Shown here one piece after another: positions 9,043-17,475 of a DNA stretch of 64,000 nucleotides; position 1 is the first letter of the stretch, and each line of letters begins with the position of its first letter. Below the pieces are notes generated by a model. It made no database searches. It had not been told where the DNA came from and saw only the letters and a list, made by a program, of their open reading frames with translations. The DNA is from JAJZVS01 sp963708095 (GTDB lineage Bacteria > Pseudomonadota > Alphaproteobacteria > Acetobacterales > Acetobacteraceae), in NCBI GenBank assembly GCA_963708095.1, contig OY970182.1, forward strand, positions 2,666,001 to 2,730,000, read 5' to 3'. A program made the position numbers and the translations under genes.

Positions 9043-10113
9043 ATGTCCAGCGTGATCGATCCGGGATCGGCAGCGGCGCCGCGTGCCGGGCGGCCGCTCG
9101 GATCGGGCCGCGCGCGTCGGGGCGCGCCGCTGCGTATCGCGATTCTGATACCATGCTATAACGAAGCCCTTGCGATTGCGGACGTGGTGGCCGGTTTCTC
9201 GGCCGCGCTGCCGGCGGCGGCGATCTACGTCTACGACAACGATTCCAACGACGAAACGGTCACGATCGCCCGTCGCGCCGGGGCAATCGTGCGCCACGAA
9301 GGCCTACGCGGCAAGGGCAACGTCGTCCGCCGCATGTTCGCCGACATCGAGGCCGAGATCTACATCCTGGTGGACGGAGACGGCACCTACGACCCCGCGG
9401 CCGCGCCGGCGATGGTGGAACTGCTGCTCGATCGCCAGCTGGACATGGTCACCGCGGCCCGGGTGCCCGCCGCGGCCGGCGCCTACCGTGCCGGCCACCA
9501 GTTCGGCAACTCGCTGCTGACCGGCGTCGTGCGCACGATCTTCGGGCGCGGCGTGTCGGACATGTTGTCCGGCTACCGGGCGTTTTCGCGGCGCTTCGTC
9601 AAATCGTTCCCGGCCCTGGCGGCCGGCTTCGAGACCGAGACCGAATTCACGGTGCACGCCCTCGAACTCCGGATGCCGATCGGCGAAGTCCCGACCCGCT
9701 ACGGGGAGCGGCCGCCCGGTTCCACCTCCAAGCTGCGCACCTACGCGGACGGGCTGCGCATCCTACGCACCATCCTGGTCCTGGTGAAGGAGGAGCGTCC
9801 GCTGCAGTTCTTCTCCGCCACCGCGGCGCTGCTGCTGGCGGCAGGGCTTGCGTTCGGCATCCCGGTGATCGGCGTATTCCTGCGGACGGGCCTGGTCCCG
9901 CGCCTGCCGACCGCGGTCCTTGCGACCGGGCTCGTACTGCTGTCCTGCCTCTCGGCGACGTGCGGGCTGATCCTCGATTCCGTCACCCGCGGGCGACGGG
10001 AATTGAAGCGTCTCAGCTACCTCGCGATCCCTTCGCCGGCGGCCCAGGACGATGCCTGGCCGACGGGTTCGGAGACACCGCCCGCGCCCTTCGCCACGCG
10101 GGCAGGCGACTGA
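9043..10113 (+). CDS. Family 2 glycosyltransferase with C-terminal membrane anchor
   Basis: A 356-residue enzyme that should transfer a sugar from a nucleotide or lipid donor at the cytoplasmic face of the inner membrane. The GT-A fold is clear: IAILIPCYNEALAIADVV near residue 32, VYDNDSNDET, the DxD-type motif LVDGDGTYDP near residue 107, then SGYRAFSRR and ETETEF. Two hydrophobic segments near residues 265-290 and 300-325 form the anchor, as in dolichyl-phosphate-mannose-synthase-like relatives. The ATG at 9043 is preferred, with a GTG five codons earlier as alternative. The last 100 bp overlap antisense with the small gene at 10013-10327. Confidence 0.9.
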   Translation: MSSVIDPGSAAAPRAGRPLGSGRARRGAPLRIAILIPCYNEALAIADVVAGFSAALPAAAIYVYDNDSNDETVTIARRAGAIVRHEGLRGKGNVVRRMFADIEAEIYILVDGDGTYDPAAAPAMVELLLDRQLDMVTAARVPAAAGAYRAGHQFGNSLLTGVVRTIFGRGVSDMLSGYRAFSRRFVKSFPALAAGFETETEFTVHALELRMPIGEVPTRYGERPPGSTSKLRTYADGLRILRTILVLVKEERPLQFFSATAALLLAAGLAFGIPVIGVFLRTGLVPRLPTAVLATGLVLLSCLSATCGLILDSVTRGRRELKRLSYLAIPSPAAQDDAWPTGSETPPAPFATRAGD

Positions 10114-10327
10114 CGTCCGCTCCGCGGGTGGCTTCTTTCGGAGCTTCCGTGGCGGCAGGTGCCCGAGGCCCCCGGAGCGCCCGTTCACGACGGGGCCGAG
10201 CCGGGGCCGGATCGCCCTTCATGTCGAAGGGCCACCATGCGGCGCTGGGACGCGCGGGGTCGCGGATGGTCCAAGCGACCAGCCAGGGGACCAGGACGAG
10301 CGCCAGGAGATAAAGAAGACCACTCAT
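10013..10327 (-). CDS. Small single-span membrane protein following the O-ligase
   Basis: The ATG at 10327 overlaps the stop of the O-ligase gene (ATGA), which argues for translational coupling. The 104-residue product begins with one membrane helix (GLLYLLALVLVPWLVAW), then a short conserved-looking WWPFDMKG segment, then a low-complexity Arg/Ala/Pro tail. I do not recognise a named family. The 3' end overlaps the convergent glycosyltransferase gene by 101 bp, so the true protein may be shorter in evolutionary terms or the tail unimportant. A degenerate copy of its central part lies at 8717-8764. Confidence 0.5.
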   Translation of the reverse strand: MSGLLYLLALVLVPWLVAWTIRDPARPSAAWWPFDMKGDPAPARPRRERALRGPRAPAATEAPKEATRGADVSRLPAWRRARAVSPNPSARHRPGPPAKGSRGS

Positions 10328-11712
10328 GGAGCTGGCGCACCGCGCGGCAGCACGCCCCCCGACCGCGCCAGCCGCGCGGCGACCGCCGGCCCCGGCACGC
10401 GGACCTGCCCGCGTGCCGCTGCGGGAATCCTTACCTCGCCCGACACCTGATCCCCCGACACCTGATCCCCCTGGCGGAGTTCCCGGCGGACCAGCACCAG
10501 GGCCATCTGCAGCGCCACCAGCACGGTGAAGTAGATATCCCAGTAGGCGATCGGCAGGAATGTCCCGGTCACTGTGTAGGCGACGATAGACACCTGCACC
10601 ATCCGCCCCAGGTCGTTCGCCCAGGCGAGGTCCGGCCGGTCACGCGTGAGTTGCATGATGCGGCGTGCGTTGAACAGGCCGACCAGGGTGATACCGACCC
10701 AGATGAAGAACACCGGAAACCCCTGCTCGCCCAGAGCCTGGAACCAGATGCTGTGGATCTCGATCGTCCACGTGGCGGGCGCAACCGTCTGAACCACATG
10801 GGAAGACAGCGTGGCGCCGAAGCCGACGCCGGTCAGCGGGTGGTGCAGCGCGAGCAGCCAGGCCACGCGCCAGATGAACAGCCGCGATTCGGCCGAGCTG
10901 TCGTGGTGGTAATGGTCGATCGTGTGCATGCGCGCGACCCAGTCGGCCGGCATGAACATGATCGCAGCCCCGAGCGCCGCCCCGAGCAGGATCATCCCGA
11001 GCACCTTGCTCCGGCTGCGCCACCACAGCACGAGGGTGACCGCGAAAATGCCGAGGAACGCCCCACGCGAATAACTGGCGACGACCGCCAGAAAGCAAAT
11101 TCCCATGACGAACAGCAAACTGAGCCGCACGATTTTATGGCGCGCCTGCAATCGCAAGTAATTCAGTAGCGGCAGGACGACGAGCAGCGCCGCGGCGAAG
11201 ATGTTGTTGTCCGAGATCATGGACGACGGCGGACCGACCGCCTTGTGCGCGCCCAAGGTCACCACCGATGCGCCGCCCTGATACAGGATCCAGAAGCCCA
11301 TCGAGATCGCGATCACCCACATCAGCGCGTCGATCCGCCGCTTGTCGGTCAGCAGGCAGGCGGTGATGATGAAGAACAGGAACATCTTCAGCACCCGCAA
11401 CCATTCCGGGTACTCGGTCCACGGGGCTGCCAACGCGAACGGCAGGTTCACGGTGACACCGAGCACGAATAGAAGCATCAGGACGGTGGTGGGATTTACC
11501 GCGAGCCGCTTCGGTTCGCGCGAAAACGCCCAGCCGATGATCGTCGTCACGAACGAGGCCAGCGCCCAAGGCCAATGCGCCCCGAACCCCCACACCATCT
11601 CGTGCGGGTTCATGAACGCGATCCAATCCCACAGCAGCACGCCGACGAACGGCCGCACCGTCACGATGGGCAGCAGACAGAGCATATCGAGGACAAACAG
11701 GAGAGAGCGCAT
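10324..11712 (-). CDS. Exosortase-A-type O-glycosylation/O-antigen ligase (Wzy/WaaL-like)
   Basis: Polytopic inner-membrane protein of 462 residues from ATG 11712. The N-terminal region (RPFVGVLLWDWIAFMNPHEM, then SREPKRLAVNPTTVLMLLF, TDKRRIDALMWVIAIS) matches the subgroup of O-ligases named for the exosortase A system, and the large periplasmic loop with SSAESRLFIWRVAW, HPLTGVGFG and HSIWFQALGEQG is the Wzy_C ligase domain. Such proteins polymerise or ligate glycans at the periplasmic face. No exosortase, PEP-CTERM substrate or sugar-nucleotide enzyme is nearby. The C-terminal tail carries a duplicated Gly-Asp-Gln-Val-Ser unit from a 15-bp tandem repeat. Confidence 0.88.
   Translation of the reverse strand: MRSLLFVLDMLCLLPIVTVRPFVGVLLWDWIAFMNPHEMVWGFGAHWPWALASFVTTIIGWAFSREPKRLAVNPTTVLMLLFVLGVTVNLPFALAAPWTEYPEWLRVLKMFLFFIITACLLTDKRRIDALMWVIAISMGFWILYQGGASVVTLGAHKAVGPPSSMISDNNIFAAALLVVLPLLNYLRLQARHKIVRLSLLFVMGICFLAVVASYSRGAFLGIFAVTLVLWWRSRSKVLGMILLGAALGAAIMFMPADWVARMHTIDHYHHDSSAESRLFIWRVAWLLALHHPLTGVGFGATLSSHVVQTVAPATWTIEIHSIWFQALGEQGFPVFFIWVGITLVGLFNARRIMQLTRDRPDLAWANDLGRMVQVSIVAYTVTGTFLPIAYWDIYFTVLVALQMALVLVRRELRQGDQVSGDQVSGEVRIPAAARGQVRVPGPAVAARLARSGGVLPRGAPAP
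10441..10470. repeat. 15-bp direct repeat x2 inside the O-ligase tail
   Basis: The unit CGACACCTGATCCCC occurs twice in tandem without mismatch and keeps the reading frame, adding one GDQVS unit to the cytoplasmic C-terminal tail. It looks like a slippage expansion. Confidence 0.85.
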
Positions 11713-11914
11713 ACAGGGGCCGCCAGGCGGTTCTCGATCAGTGGCAACGCAGGATACCCGACGGTGCCACTGGCACCGGACGGCAGGCTCCCCCTTTCCC
11801 TTCTGGATACGCCTTCCGCACCCACCACCGCAAGCATGCGATCGCTCGCGCCGCCGCTTCCCTCCGCGCGGCCTCCGCCGCATGATCCAACCGAACCTCC
11901 AGGATATGGGCACC

Positions 11915-12127
11915 ATGACCTCAGACCCGATCACCGCGGAGCCGATGGCAGCCGACCTGATCGCTGCCCTGGCCCACGCCGCCGGCCTCGACAAGGCGCT
12001 CGCCGCATTCCCCGACGATGTCGCCGCCGCCGCGGCCCAGGCGCTCGCCACCGCCGGGGCGATCCGCGTCCCCGCCGATCCCGCCGCCGAGCCCTGGCCG
12101 CCGATGCGCCCGGGGATCGGGCTGTGA
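11915..12127 (+). CDS. AtzG-like small subunit of an amidase (DUF4089 type)
   Basis: A 70-residue Ala-rich protein ending in RPGIGL. Size, helical composition and position directly before an AtzE-type amidase fit AtzG, the small GatC-like partner that stabilises AtzE in cyanuric-acid degradation and in related ureide hydrolases. The ATG at 11915 has AGGA ten bases upstream; in-frame ATGs at 11882 and 11906 are alternatives. Its stop overlaps the GTG of the amidase (GTGA), indicating tight coupling. Sequence similarity to AtzG is weak by eye, so the call rests mainly on context. Confidence 0.6.
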   Translation: MTSDPITAEPMAADLIAALAHAAGLDKALAAFPDDVAAAAAQALATAGAIRVPADPAAEPWPPMRPGIGL

Positions 12128-13524
12128 CCACCCCGGCGCCGCACTGGCTCTCCGCCAGCGAGGCCGCGCGCGCTTTCGCCGCCCGCACCCTCTCGCCGGT
12201 CGAGCTGCTCACCGCCCTGCTCGCCCGTATCGACGCCCTGCAGCCGACCCTACACGCTTTCATCCGCCTCGACGCCGAAGCCGCGATGGACGCCGCCCGC
12301 ACCGCCGAACGCGAGCTCGCCGCCCGCCATGTCCGCGGGCCGCTGCATGGCATCCCGATCGGCGTGAAGGACATCATCGACGTCGCCGGCCTGCCGACCA
12401 CCTGCCATTCGGCCATCCTGCTCGACAACACCGCGGCTGCCGACGCCACCGTGATCGCGAAGCTGCGCCAAGCCGGGGCGATCATCCTCGGCAAGACCGC
12501 CACGCACGAGTTCGCGATCGGCGGACCGAGCTTCGACCTGCCATTCCCGCCGGCGCGTAACCCGTGGAACCCGGCGCACCACCCGGGCGGCTCGTCCTCC
12601 GGCTCCGGCGCAGGCGTCGCGGCGGGGCTGTTCCCGGTGGCGCTGGGATCGGACACCGGCGGGTCGGTGCGCAACCCGGCAAGCTGCTGCGGGATCGTCG
12701 GGCTGAAACCGACCTACGGCCTCGTCTCCCGCCACGGGGTGTTCCCGCTCTCCTACACGCTCGACCACGTGGGCCCGCTGACCCGCACGGTGGCCGACGC
12801 CGCGCTGATGCTGGACGCGGTCGCCGGCCACGATCCGGCCGATCCCGCCAGCGCGCCCAGCCAGGCCCGGCTGTTCGGTCGCGAGCTCGACCGCGGCGTG
12901 CGCGGCCTGCGCATCGGCTTCGTCCGCCATTTCCACGAGACCGACCTGCCCGCGCACCCGGAAATGACCGCCGCACTCGAAGACGCAGCGCGCGTGCTGC
13001 AAGCCGAGGGCGCGGAGGTCCGCACCGTCACTCTCCCCGACCTGACGGAGTTCGCCGGCGTGAACCGGGTGATCCTGACCTCCGAGGCCTGGTCGATCCA
13101 CGCTCCCTGGCTGCGCACCCGGCCCGGCGACTACGGCGGGCTCTCCCGCCGTCGCCTGCTTCCCGGCGCCTTCATTCCGGCCGGGGACTACGTGGGCGCG
13201 CAGCGCCGCCGGACGCAGATGATCGCCGCGGTGGAGGAAACCTTCCGCGACGTCGATGTCCTGCTCTGTGCCAGCTCGATGGACCCGGCCAGCCGGATCG
13301 AGGACGCGGCGGAGACCGCCCGCACCTATCCGCGCCAGGCGCGCACCCCTTTCAACGTCACCGGCCACCCGGCGTTGGCGATGATGGCCGGGCTGTCGCG
13401 GGACGGCATGCCGCTCTCGCTCCAGTTCGTCGGCCGCTACTTCCAGGACGCGACGGTGCTGCGTGCCGCCGCCGCCTTCGAGCGCGCCACCGCCTGGCAC
13501 ACGCGTCGCCCACCGATCGGCTGA
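12124..13524 (+). CDS. Amidase signature enzyme, AtzE/GatA-like
   Basis: Amidase-signature hydrolase of 466 residues, GTG start overlapping the small-subunit stop. The Ser-cisSer-Lys triad is visible with the exact family spacing: Lys82 in GIPIGVKDIID, Ser157 in GGSSSGSGAG and Ser181 in DTGGS. It should hydrolyse an amide, possibly a ureide such as 1-carboxybiuret, biuret or a related compound, with the 70-residue partner. An alpha/beta hydrolase gene follows 121 bp downstream and may act in the same pathway. GatB is absent nearby, so a role as tRNA amidotransferase is unlikely. Confidence 0.9.
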   Translation: MTTPAPHWLSASEAARAFAARTLSPVELLTALLARIDALQPTLHAFIRLDAEAAMDAARTAERELAARHVRGPLHGIPIGVKDIIDVAGLPTTCHSAILLDNTAAADATVIAKLRQAGAIILGKTATHEFAIGGPSFDLPFPPARNPWNPAHHPGGSSSGSGAGVAAGLFPVALGSDTGGSVRNPASCCGIVGLKPTYGLVSRHGVFPLSYTLDHVGPLTRTVADAALMLDAVAGHDPADPASAPSQARLFGRELDRGVRGLRIGFVRHFHETDLPAHPEMTAALEDAARVLQAEGAEVRTVTLPDLTEFAGVNRVILTSEAWSIHAPWLRTRPGDYGGLSRRRLLPGAFIPAGDYVGAQRRRTQMIAAVEETFRDVDVLLCASSMDPASRIEDAAETARTYPRQARTPFNVTGHPALAMMAGLSRDGMPLSLQFVGRYFQDATVLRAAAAFERATAWHTRRPPIG

Positions 13525-13538
13525 GGGAGATACGCCCG

Positions 13539-13649
13539 ATGCCAGCCGCCCCTCCCCTCCGCATCCGCAAGCGCCCGGTCGTCGCTCTCGCCGGCACGGC
13601 GCGCGGCGACGCGGCGCGGACCGGCCGCCCGACGCCCGCAGCACGATGA
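13539..13649 (+). CDS. Possible 36-residue coupling or leader peptide
   Basis: A short frame starting at ATG 13539 with GAGGGA upstream, ending in TGA that overlaps the ATG of the next gene. The product is very basic (seven Arg, one Lys). Its start lies 15 bp after the amidase stop. It may be a real small protein, or simply a translated spacer that carries ribosomes from the amidase to the hydrolase. No similarity is recognised. Confidence 0.3.
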   Translation: MPAAPPLRIRKRPVVALAGTARGDAARTGRPTPAAR

Positions 13650-14557
13650 GCGCCGACGTGCCACCCACCCCACTGGCACCCGCGCCCGGGGGCCCGGTCT
13701 CCCGCGTCTATTTCTCCCAGCGGCTGCGGCTGCACTACGTCGATTGGGGCAACCAGGGCGCGCCGCCGCTGATCCTGCTGCACGGCGGGCGCGACCACGC
13801 GCGGAGCTGGGACGTCGTCGCCCAGGCGCTGCGTGCCGACTACCACGTGATCGCGCCCGACCTGCGCGGGCACGGCAATTCCGCATGGTCGGCGTCGGGC
13901 CACTATGCGATGGCGAGCTATGTCTACGACCTCGCCCAGCTCATCCACTCGCAGGCGCTGGCGCCGGTGTCGGTGGTGGCGCACTCGCTCGGCGGCAACA
14001 TCGCGCTGCGCTATGCCGGGGTCTACCCGGACAACCTCCGCCGCCTGGTCGCGATCGAGGGCATGGGCCCCGGCCCGCGTGGCGCGGCGGAGCAGGAGGC
14101 AAAGCCGATCCACGAGCGCATGGCCGACTGGATCGCCCGCCAACGCGCCCAGGCGGCGGAAGTGCCCTGGCGCTACAAATCCCTCGACGCCGCGCTGGCC
14201 CGTATGCAGGAGGCGAACAAGCACCTGTCCGAACCGATGGCCCGGCACCTGACCGAGCACGCCGTGAACCAGAACGAGGACGGCACGTTCTGCTGGAAGT
14301 TCGACCCCTACGTCCGCGTCTGGCCGCCCAACGACATGACGCGCGAGGAGGTCGCCGCCCTCTGGTCGCGCATCGCCTGCCCCACCCTGCTCGTGTACGG
14401 CCGCGAAAGCTGGGCCACGAGCCCGGCCGCGGACGGCAGGCTGGGCTATTTCCGCACTGCCGAGGTGCTGGAGGTGGAAGGGGCGGGCCACTGGGTGCAC
14501 CACGACCGTCCGGAGCTGTTCATCGACGCTGTGCGGAAATTCCTGGCCGGGCCCTGA
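13646..14557 (+). CDS. Alpha/beta hydrolase
   Basis: A 303-residue cytosolic hydrolase. LILLHGGRDHARSW near residue 42 forms the oxyanion region, VIAPDLRGHGNS is the typical second strand motif, the nucleophile elbow is VVAHSLGGN near residue 113, and the catalytic His is probably in EGAGHWVHHDRPE near the C-terminus. Substrate class (ester, lactone, amide or C-C bond) cannot be told from sequence. It is the third or fourth gene of the AtzG/AtzE-like operon, and the upstream short frame overlaps its ATG. Confidence 0.9.
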   Translation: MSADVPPTPLAPAPGGPVSRVYFSQRLRLHYVDWGNQGAPPLILLHGGRDHARSWDVVAQALRADYHVIAPDLRGHGNSAWSASGHYAMASYVYDLAQLIHSQALAPVSVVAHSLGGNIALRYAGVYPDNLRRLVAIEGMGPGPRGAAEQEAKPIHERMADWIARQRAQAAEVPWRYKSLDAALARMQEANKHLSEPMARHLTEHAVNQNEDGTFCWKFDPYVRVWPPNDMTREEVAALWSRIACPTLLVYGRESWATSPAADGRLGYFRTAEVLEVEGAGHWVHHDRPELFIDAVRKFLAGP

Positions 14558-14584
14558 CCGCGCCGGGGAGCTTCGCGCAACCGA

Positions 14585-14752
14585 TCAGAAGTCGATACAA
14601 CGTCCCTTGCGTTCCCAATCGCCGTAGCGGGTCGGGTCCGGCCCCGACGGGCCGCCGATTTCCTTCACCTGCGGCGCCGGCGGTGGCGCCTTGGGCTCCG
14701 GGTCCGGAGCGACGGGTAGGGTCGGCGGGATGGCCTCGGTTTTTTCGGGCAT
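14585..14752 (-). CDS. DUF1674 protein, SdhAF4-like assembly factor
   Basis: A 55-residue protein whose C-terminus EIGGPSGPDPTRYGDWERKG is the hallmark of the DUF1674/SDHAF4 family. Eukaryotic and bacterial members bind the flavinylated SdhA subunit and assist assembly of succinate dehydrogenase. The ATG at 14752 gives a normal length; a TTG at 14788 would add 12 residues. Neither has a good ribosome site. It is convergent with the alpha/beta hydrolase and the sdh genes are not in this window. Confidence 0.85.
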   Translation of the reverse strand: MPEKTEAIPPTLPVAPDPEPKAPPPAPQVKEIGGPSGPDPTRYGDWERKGRCIDF

Positions 14753-15020
14753 GGGAGGCGAGATAGGGGGTAGGGCGGGCTCAGGCAACCGGCCTGGACC
14801 TGGGGCACAATGCCGCTACTTCGTCGCCGCCGTTGCGCCAACCCGGCCGTATACGCGGGACTGATCGCTGCATGCACGCGGGGGTTCGCCGCCGCCGTCA
14901 CGCATCTGCCCCCACGTCCGCGCCATCGCGCACCTGCCCCTGCGCCGCCGCCCCTGTTCCTGCCCACGCCAAGGGGGCAAACTGCGATCCGAAACCGAAC
15001 CAAGCAGCAGAAGGCAGCGC

Positions 15021-16082
15021 ATGAGCGACGGATTGGAAGACGTGGTCGTGGCGGACACCGTACTGAGCCTGGCCGATTCATCGGCCGGCCGGCTCTGGGT
15101 GCGCGGAGTGGAGCTACCCGAGCTCGTGGCGCGCCACGGTTACGAGGGCACCGTGGCGCTGCTGTGGGAAGGCTTCGCCGGCAAGGGGCTGACCCGCGTC
15201 GGCGTGCAGCAGCGGCTCGGCGCCGCGCGGGCAGCGGCGTTCGCGCGGCTGGAAACCTGGCTGCCAGCAGCGGCGGCGCTGCCGCTGGCGGTGGGCGTGC
15301 GGCTCGGCCTCGCGGGACTTCCCGACGACAGCGCGCCGGAGGCGATCGTCGCCACCCTTGCGGTGGGCGTGCCGGCATTGCTGCGCGCCGCGACCGGCAC
15401 CGCGCCGCTGGCCCCCGACCCGGCGCTCCCGACCGCGGCCGACCTGCTGCGCACGCTGCACGGCACTGCCCCCACGCCGGCGGCGGCGGGCGCACTCGAT
15501 ACGTATCTGGTCGTCATGGCCGACAGCGGCATGAGCGCATCCAATTTCACCGCCCGCGTCGTCGCCTCCACCCGGGCGAGCCTGCCGGCCGCGGTGCTGG
15601 GCGCCTGGTGCGCCTTCACCGGCCCGCTGCACGGGGGCGCGCCGGGACCCACGCTCGACCTGCTCGATGCCCTGGCAGCCGCCGACGACATGGAGGCATG
15701 GGTGGAAGCGCGGCTGCGCGCGCGGGAACGGCTGATGGGGTTCGGCCACCGGCTGTTCCGCGGCAATGATCCGCGCGCGGCGGCCATGCGCACGGCGCTG
15801 GAGCGGATGGGCCCGGCCGCCGGCCGGCTCGCGCTCGCCGGGCAGGCCGAGGCGGCCGTCGCCGCCGCCGCTGCGCGGGTGAAACCGGGGCTGCGGCTGC
15901 CGGCGAACGTGGAGATCATGGCCTCGGTGCTGCTGGAGGCGGTGGGCATCCCCCGCCAGGGCTTCACCCCGGTGTTCGCGGTGGCGCGCACGCCGGGCTG
16001 GATCGCGCATGCGCTGGAGCAGCAGGCGACGGGGCGGATGTTCCGCCCGACCTCGCGCTACGTGGGCACGCCGGTCGGGTAG
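15021..16082 (+). CDS. Citrate synthase family protein
   Basis: A 353-residue enzyme of the citrate/2-methylcitrate synthase fold, shorter than PrpC at 33723. Both active-site His are present in GPLHGGAPG and GFGHRLF, and Arg in FAVARTPGWIAHALEQQ. The third catalytic position, normally Asp in an N-x-D motif, is Glu298 here (LPANVEIMAS). In pig citrate synthase the equivalent Asp-to-Glu change is known to lower activity strongly, but Glu occurs naturally in some homologues. The acyl-CoA substrate is therefore open; the gene is monocistronic. Confidence 0.85.
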   Translation: MSDGLEDVVVADTVLSLADSSAGRLWVRGVELPELVARHGYEGTVALLWEGFAGKGLTRVGVQQRLGAARAAAFARLETWLPAAAALPLAVGVRLGLAGLPDDSAPEAIVATLAVGVPALLRAATGTAPLAPDPALPTAADLLRTLHGTAPTPAAAGALDTYLVVMADSGMSASNFTARVVASTRASLPAAVLGAWCAFTGPLHGGAPGPTLDLLDALAAADDMEAWVEARLRARERLMGFGHRLFRGNDPRAAAMRTALERMGPAAGRLALAGQAEAAVAAAAARVKPGLRLPANVEIMASVLLEAVGIPRQGFTPVFAVARTPGWIAHALEQQATGRMFRPTSRYVGTPVG

Positions 16083-16152
16083 GCGTGCCGCCGCCGCGCC
16101 GTGACGCCGCCGGGCGCGGCGGCTAGACTGCGCCCGACAGCGGGAGGCGGCC

Positions 16153-17127
16153 ATGAAAGTCGGCATGTTCATCAATACCCAGTTCCCCGAGGGCGATGAC
16201 GTCGCCGCGCGGATCCCGGAGCTGGTCGAGCAGGTGCGACTTGCGCGCGAGGCGGGCTTCGCCTCGCTGCTGTTTCCACATCATTACCTGACCGCACCGT
16301 TGCAGATGCTGCAGATCGGGCCGATGATGGCCTACCTGCTGCGCGAGGCGCAGGGCATGACGATCGGCGGCAACATCCTGCTGCTGCCGCTGCTCAATCC
16401 GGTGCACGTGGCGGAGGAGGCGGCGACGCTCGATGTGCTGAGCGGGGGGAACTTCGTGCTCGGCGTCGGGCTCGGCTATCGCGCGGGCGAGTTCGATGCG
16501 TTCGGCGTGTCCTTGAAGGAACGTGCGCCGCGCTTCGCCGAAAGCATCGCGCTGATGCGCCGGCTGTGGACCGAGGACAAGGTGACGTTCGAGGGCCGGT
16601 TCTATCGGGTGAAGGACCACGGCATCAGCCTGAAGCCGACCCGTCCGGGCGGACCGCCGGTATGGGTGGCGGGGCTGGTGGAGGCGGCGGTGAAGCGGGC
16701 GGCGCGCATCGGGGACGCCTGGCTGATTGCGAATGCGACGACGTTGGGTGCGACCGAGCCGCTGATGGCGGTCTATCGCGCGGCGCTGGCCGAGGCGGGC
16801 AAGGAGGTTGCGGAGTTTCCGATCGCGCGTGAATGCTACGTGGGCGCGAGCCACGCGACGGCGCTGGAGGAATGCCGGGCGGCGCTGGAATACAAGTACA
16901 ACTCCTATGCCGCCTGGGGGATGGAAAGCCCGACCGCGAACATGAGCTTCGCGGAGATGGCGCGCGACCGGTTCATCATCGGCGACAAGGTTTCGGTGAA
17001 GGAGGAGATCGCGCGCTGGGCGGAGGTCCTGGGGGTGAACCACTTCGTGATGCGGGTGCAATGGCCGGGACTGCCGCAGGAGAAGGTGCTGGGGTCGATC
17101 CGGCGGCTGGGGGAGATTTTCGGGTAG
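16153..17127 (+). CDS. LLM-class flavin-dependent oxidoreductase
   Basis: A luciferase-like TIM-barrel monooxygenase of 324 residues, started at ATG 16153 after GGGAGG. Family segments include FASLLFPHHYLTAP, LLPLLNPVHVAEEAATLDVL, GGNFVLGVGLGYRAGEFDA and RPGGPPVWVAG. Members use reduced FMN or F420 to oxidise varied substrates. No flavin reductase is adjacent and the substrate is unknown. Confidence 0.88.
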   Translation: MKVGMFINTQFPEGDDVAARIPELVEQVRLAREAGFASLLFPHHYLTAPLQMLQIGPMMAYLLREAQGMTIGGNILLLPLLNPVHVAEEAATLDVLSGGNFVLGVGLGYRAGEFDAFGVSLKERAPRFAESIALMRRLWTEDKVTFEGRFYRVKDHGISLKPTRPGGPPVWVAGLVEAAVKRAARIGDAWLIANATTLGATEPLMAVYRAALAEAGKEVAEFPIARECYVGASHATALEECRAALEYKYNSYAAWGMESPTANMSFAEMARDRFIIGDKVSVKEEIARWAEVLGVNHFVMRVQWPGLPQEKVLGSIRRLGEIFG

Positions 17128-17190
17128 GGGTGGGATGCGGGACCACGGTCGGCGTATGGCTCCGTTGCCGGGGCCTGTGCCGATCCGGCG

Positions 17191-17475
17191 TCACAAACTA
17201 TCCGGCCAGCGCTGTCTCCCGTGCAGGGCGCGCAGGATTTCGATGCTGTCGCCGCGCACGCGATAGGCGACGAGGTAGGCGGTTCGCCCCACAACCAGCT
17301 CCCGGGTGGCCGGGCGCCGGCCGGGGCGGCCGAGCTCGGAAAACCGCAGCAGGCCGCCGACTGCCGCCAGGACGCGCTCGATCTGGCGGTCCGCCGCGGG
17401 GAGGTTATCGGTAGCGATATAGGCTCGGACGGCGGTCAGATCGCGGAGGGCGGACGCGGTCCAGACTATCCGCAT
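17191..17475 (-). CDS. RelE/ParE-family toxin
   Basis: A 94-residue toxin. ATG 17475 gives RIVWTASALRDLTAVRAYIA, the usual ParE N-terminus, and the C-terminal strands appear as VGRTAYLVAYRVRGDSIEIL followed by RALHGRQRWP. ParE toxins poison DNA gyrase, RelE toxins cut mRNA on the ribosome; residues visible favour ParE. The start overlaps the antitoxin's end by ten bases, and the longer in-frame start at 17520 would add unrelated residues. Confidence 0.88.
   Translation of the reverse strand: MRIVWTASALRDLTAVRAYIATDNLPAADRQIERVLAAVGGLLRFSELGRPGRRPATRELVVGRTAYLVAYRVRGDSIEILRALHGRQRWPDSL

Noticed and set aside
11342..11914. N-terminal extension of the AtzG-like frame
   Set aside because: It is antisense to the O-ligase gene and lacks similarity to any family; the short form fits AtzG length.
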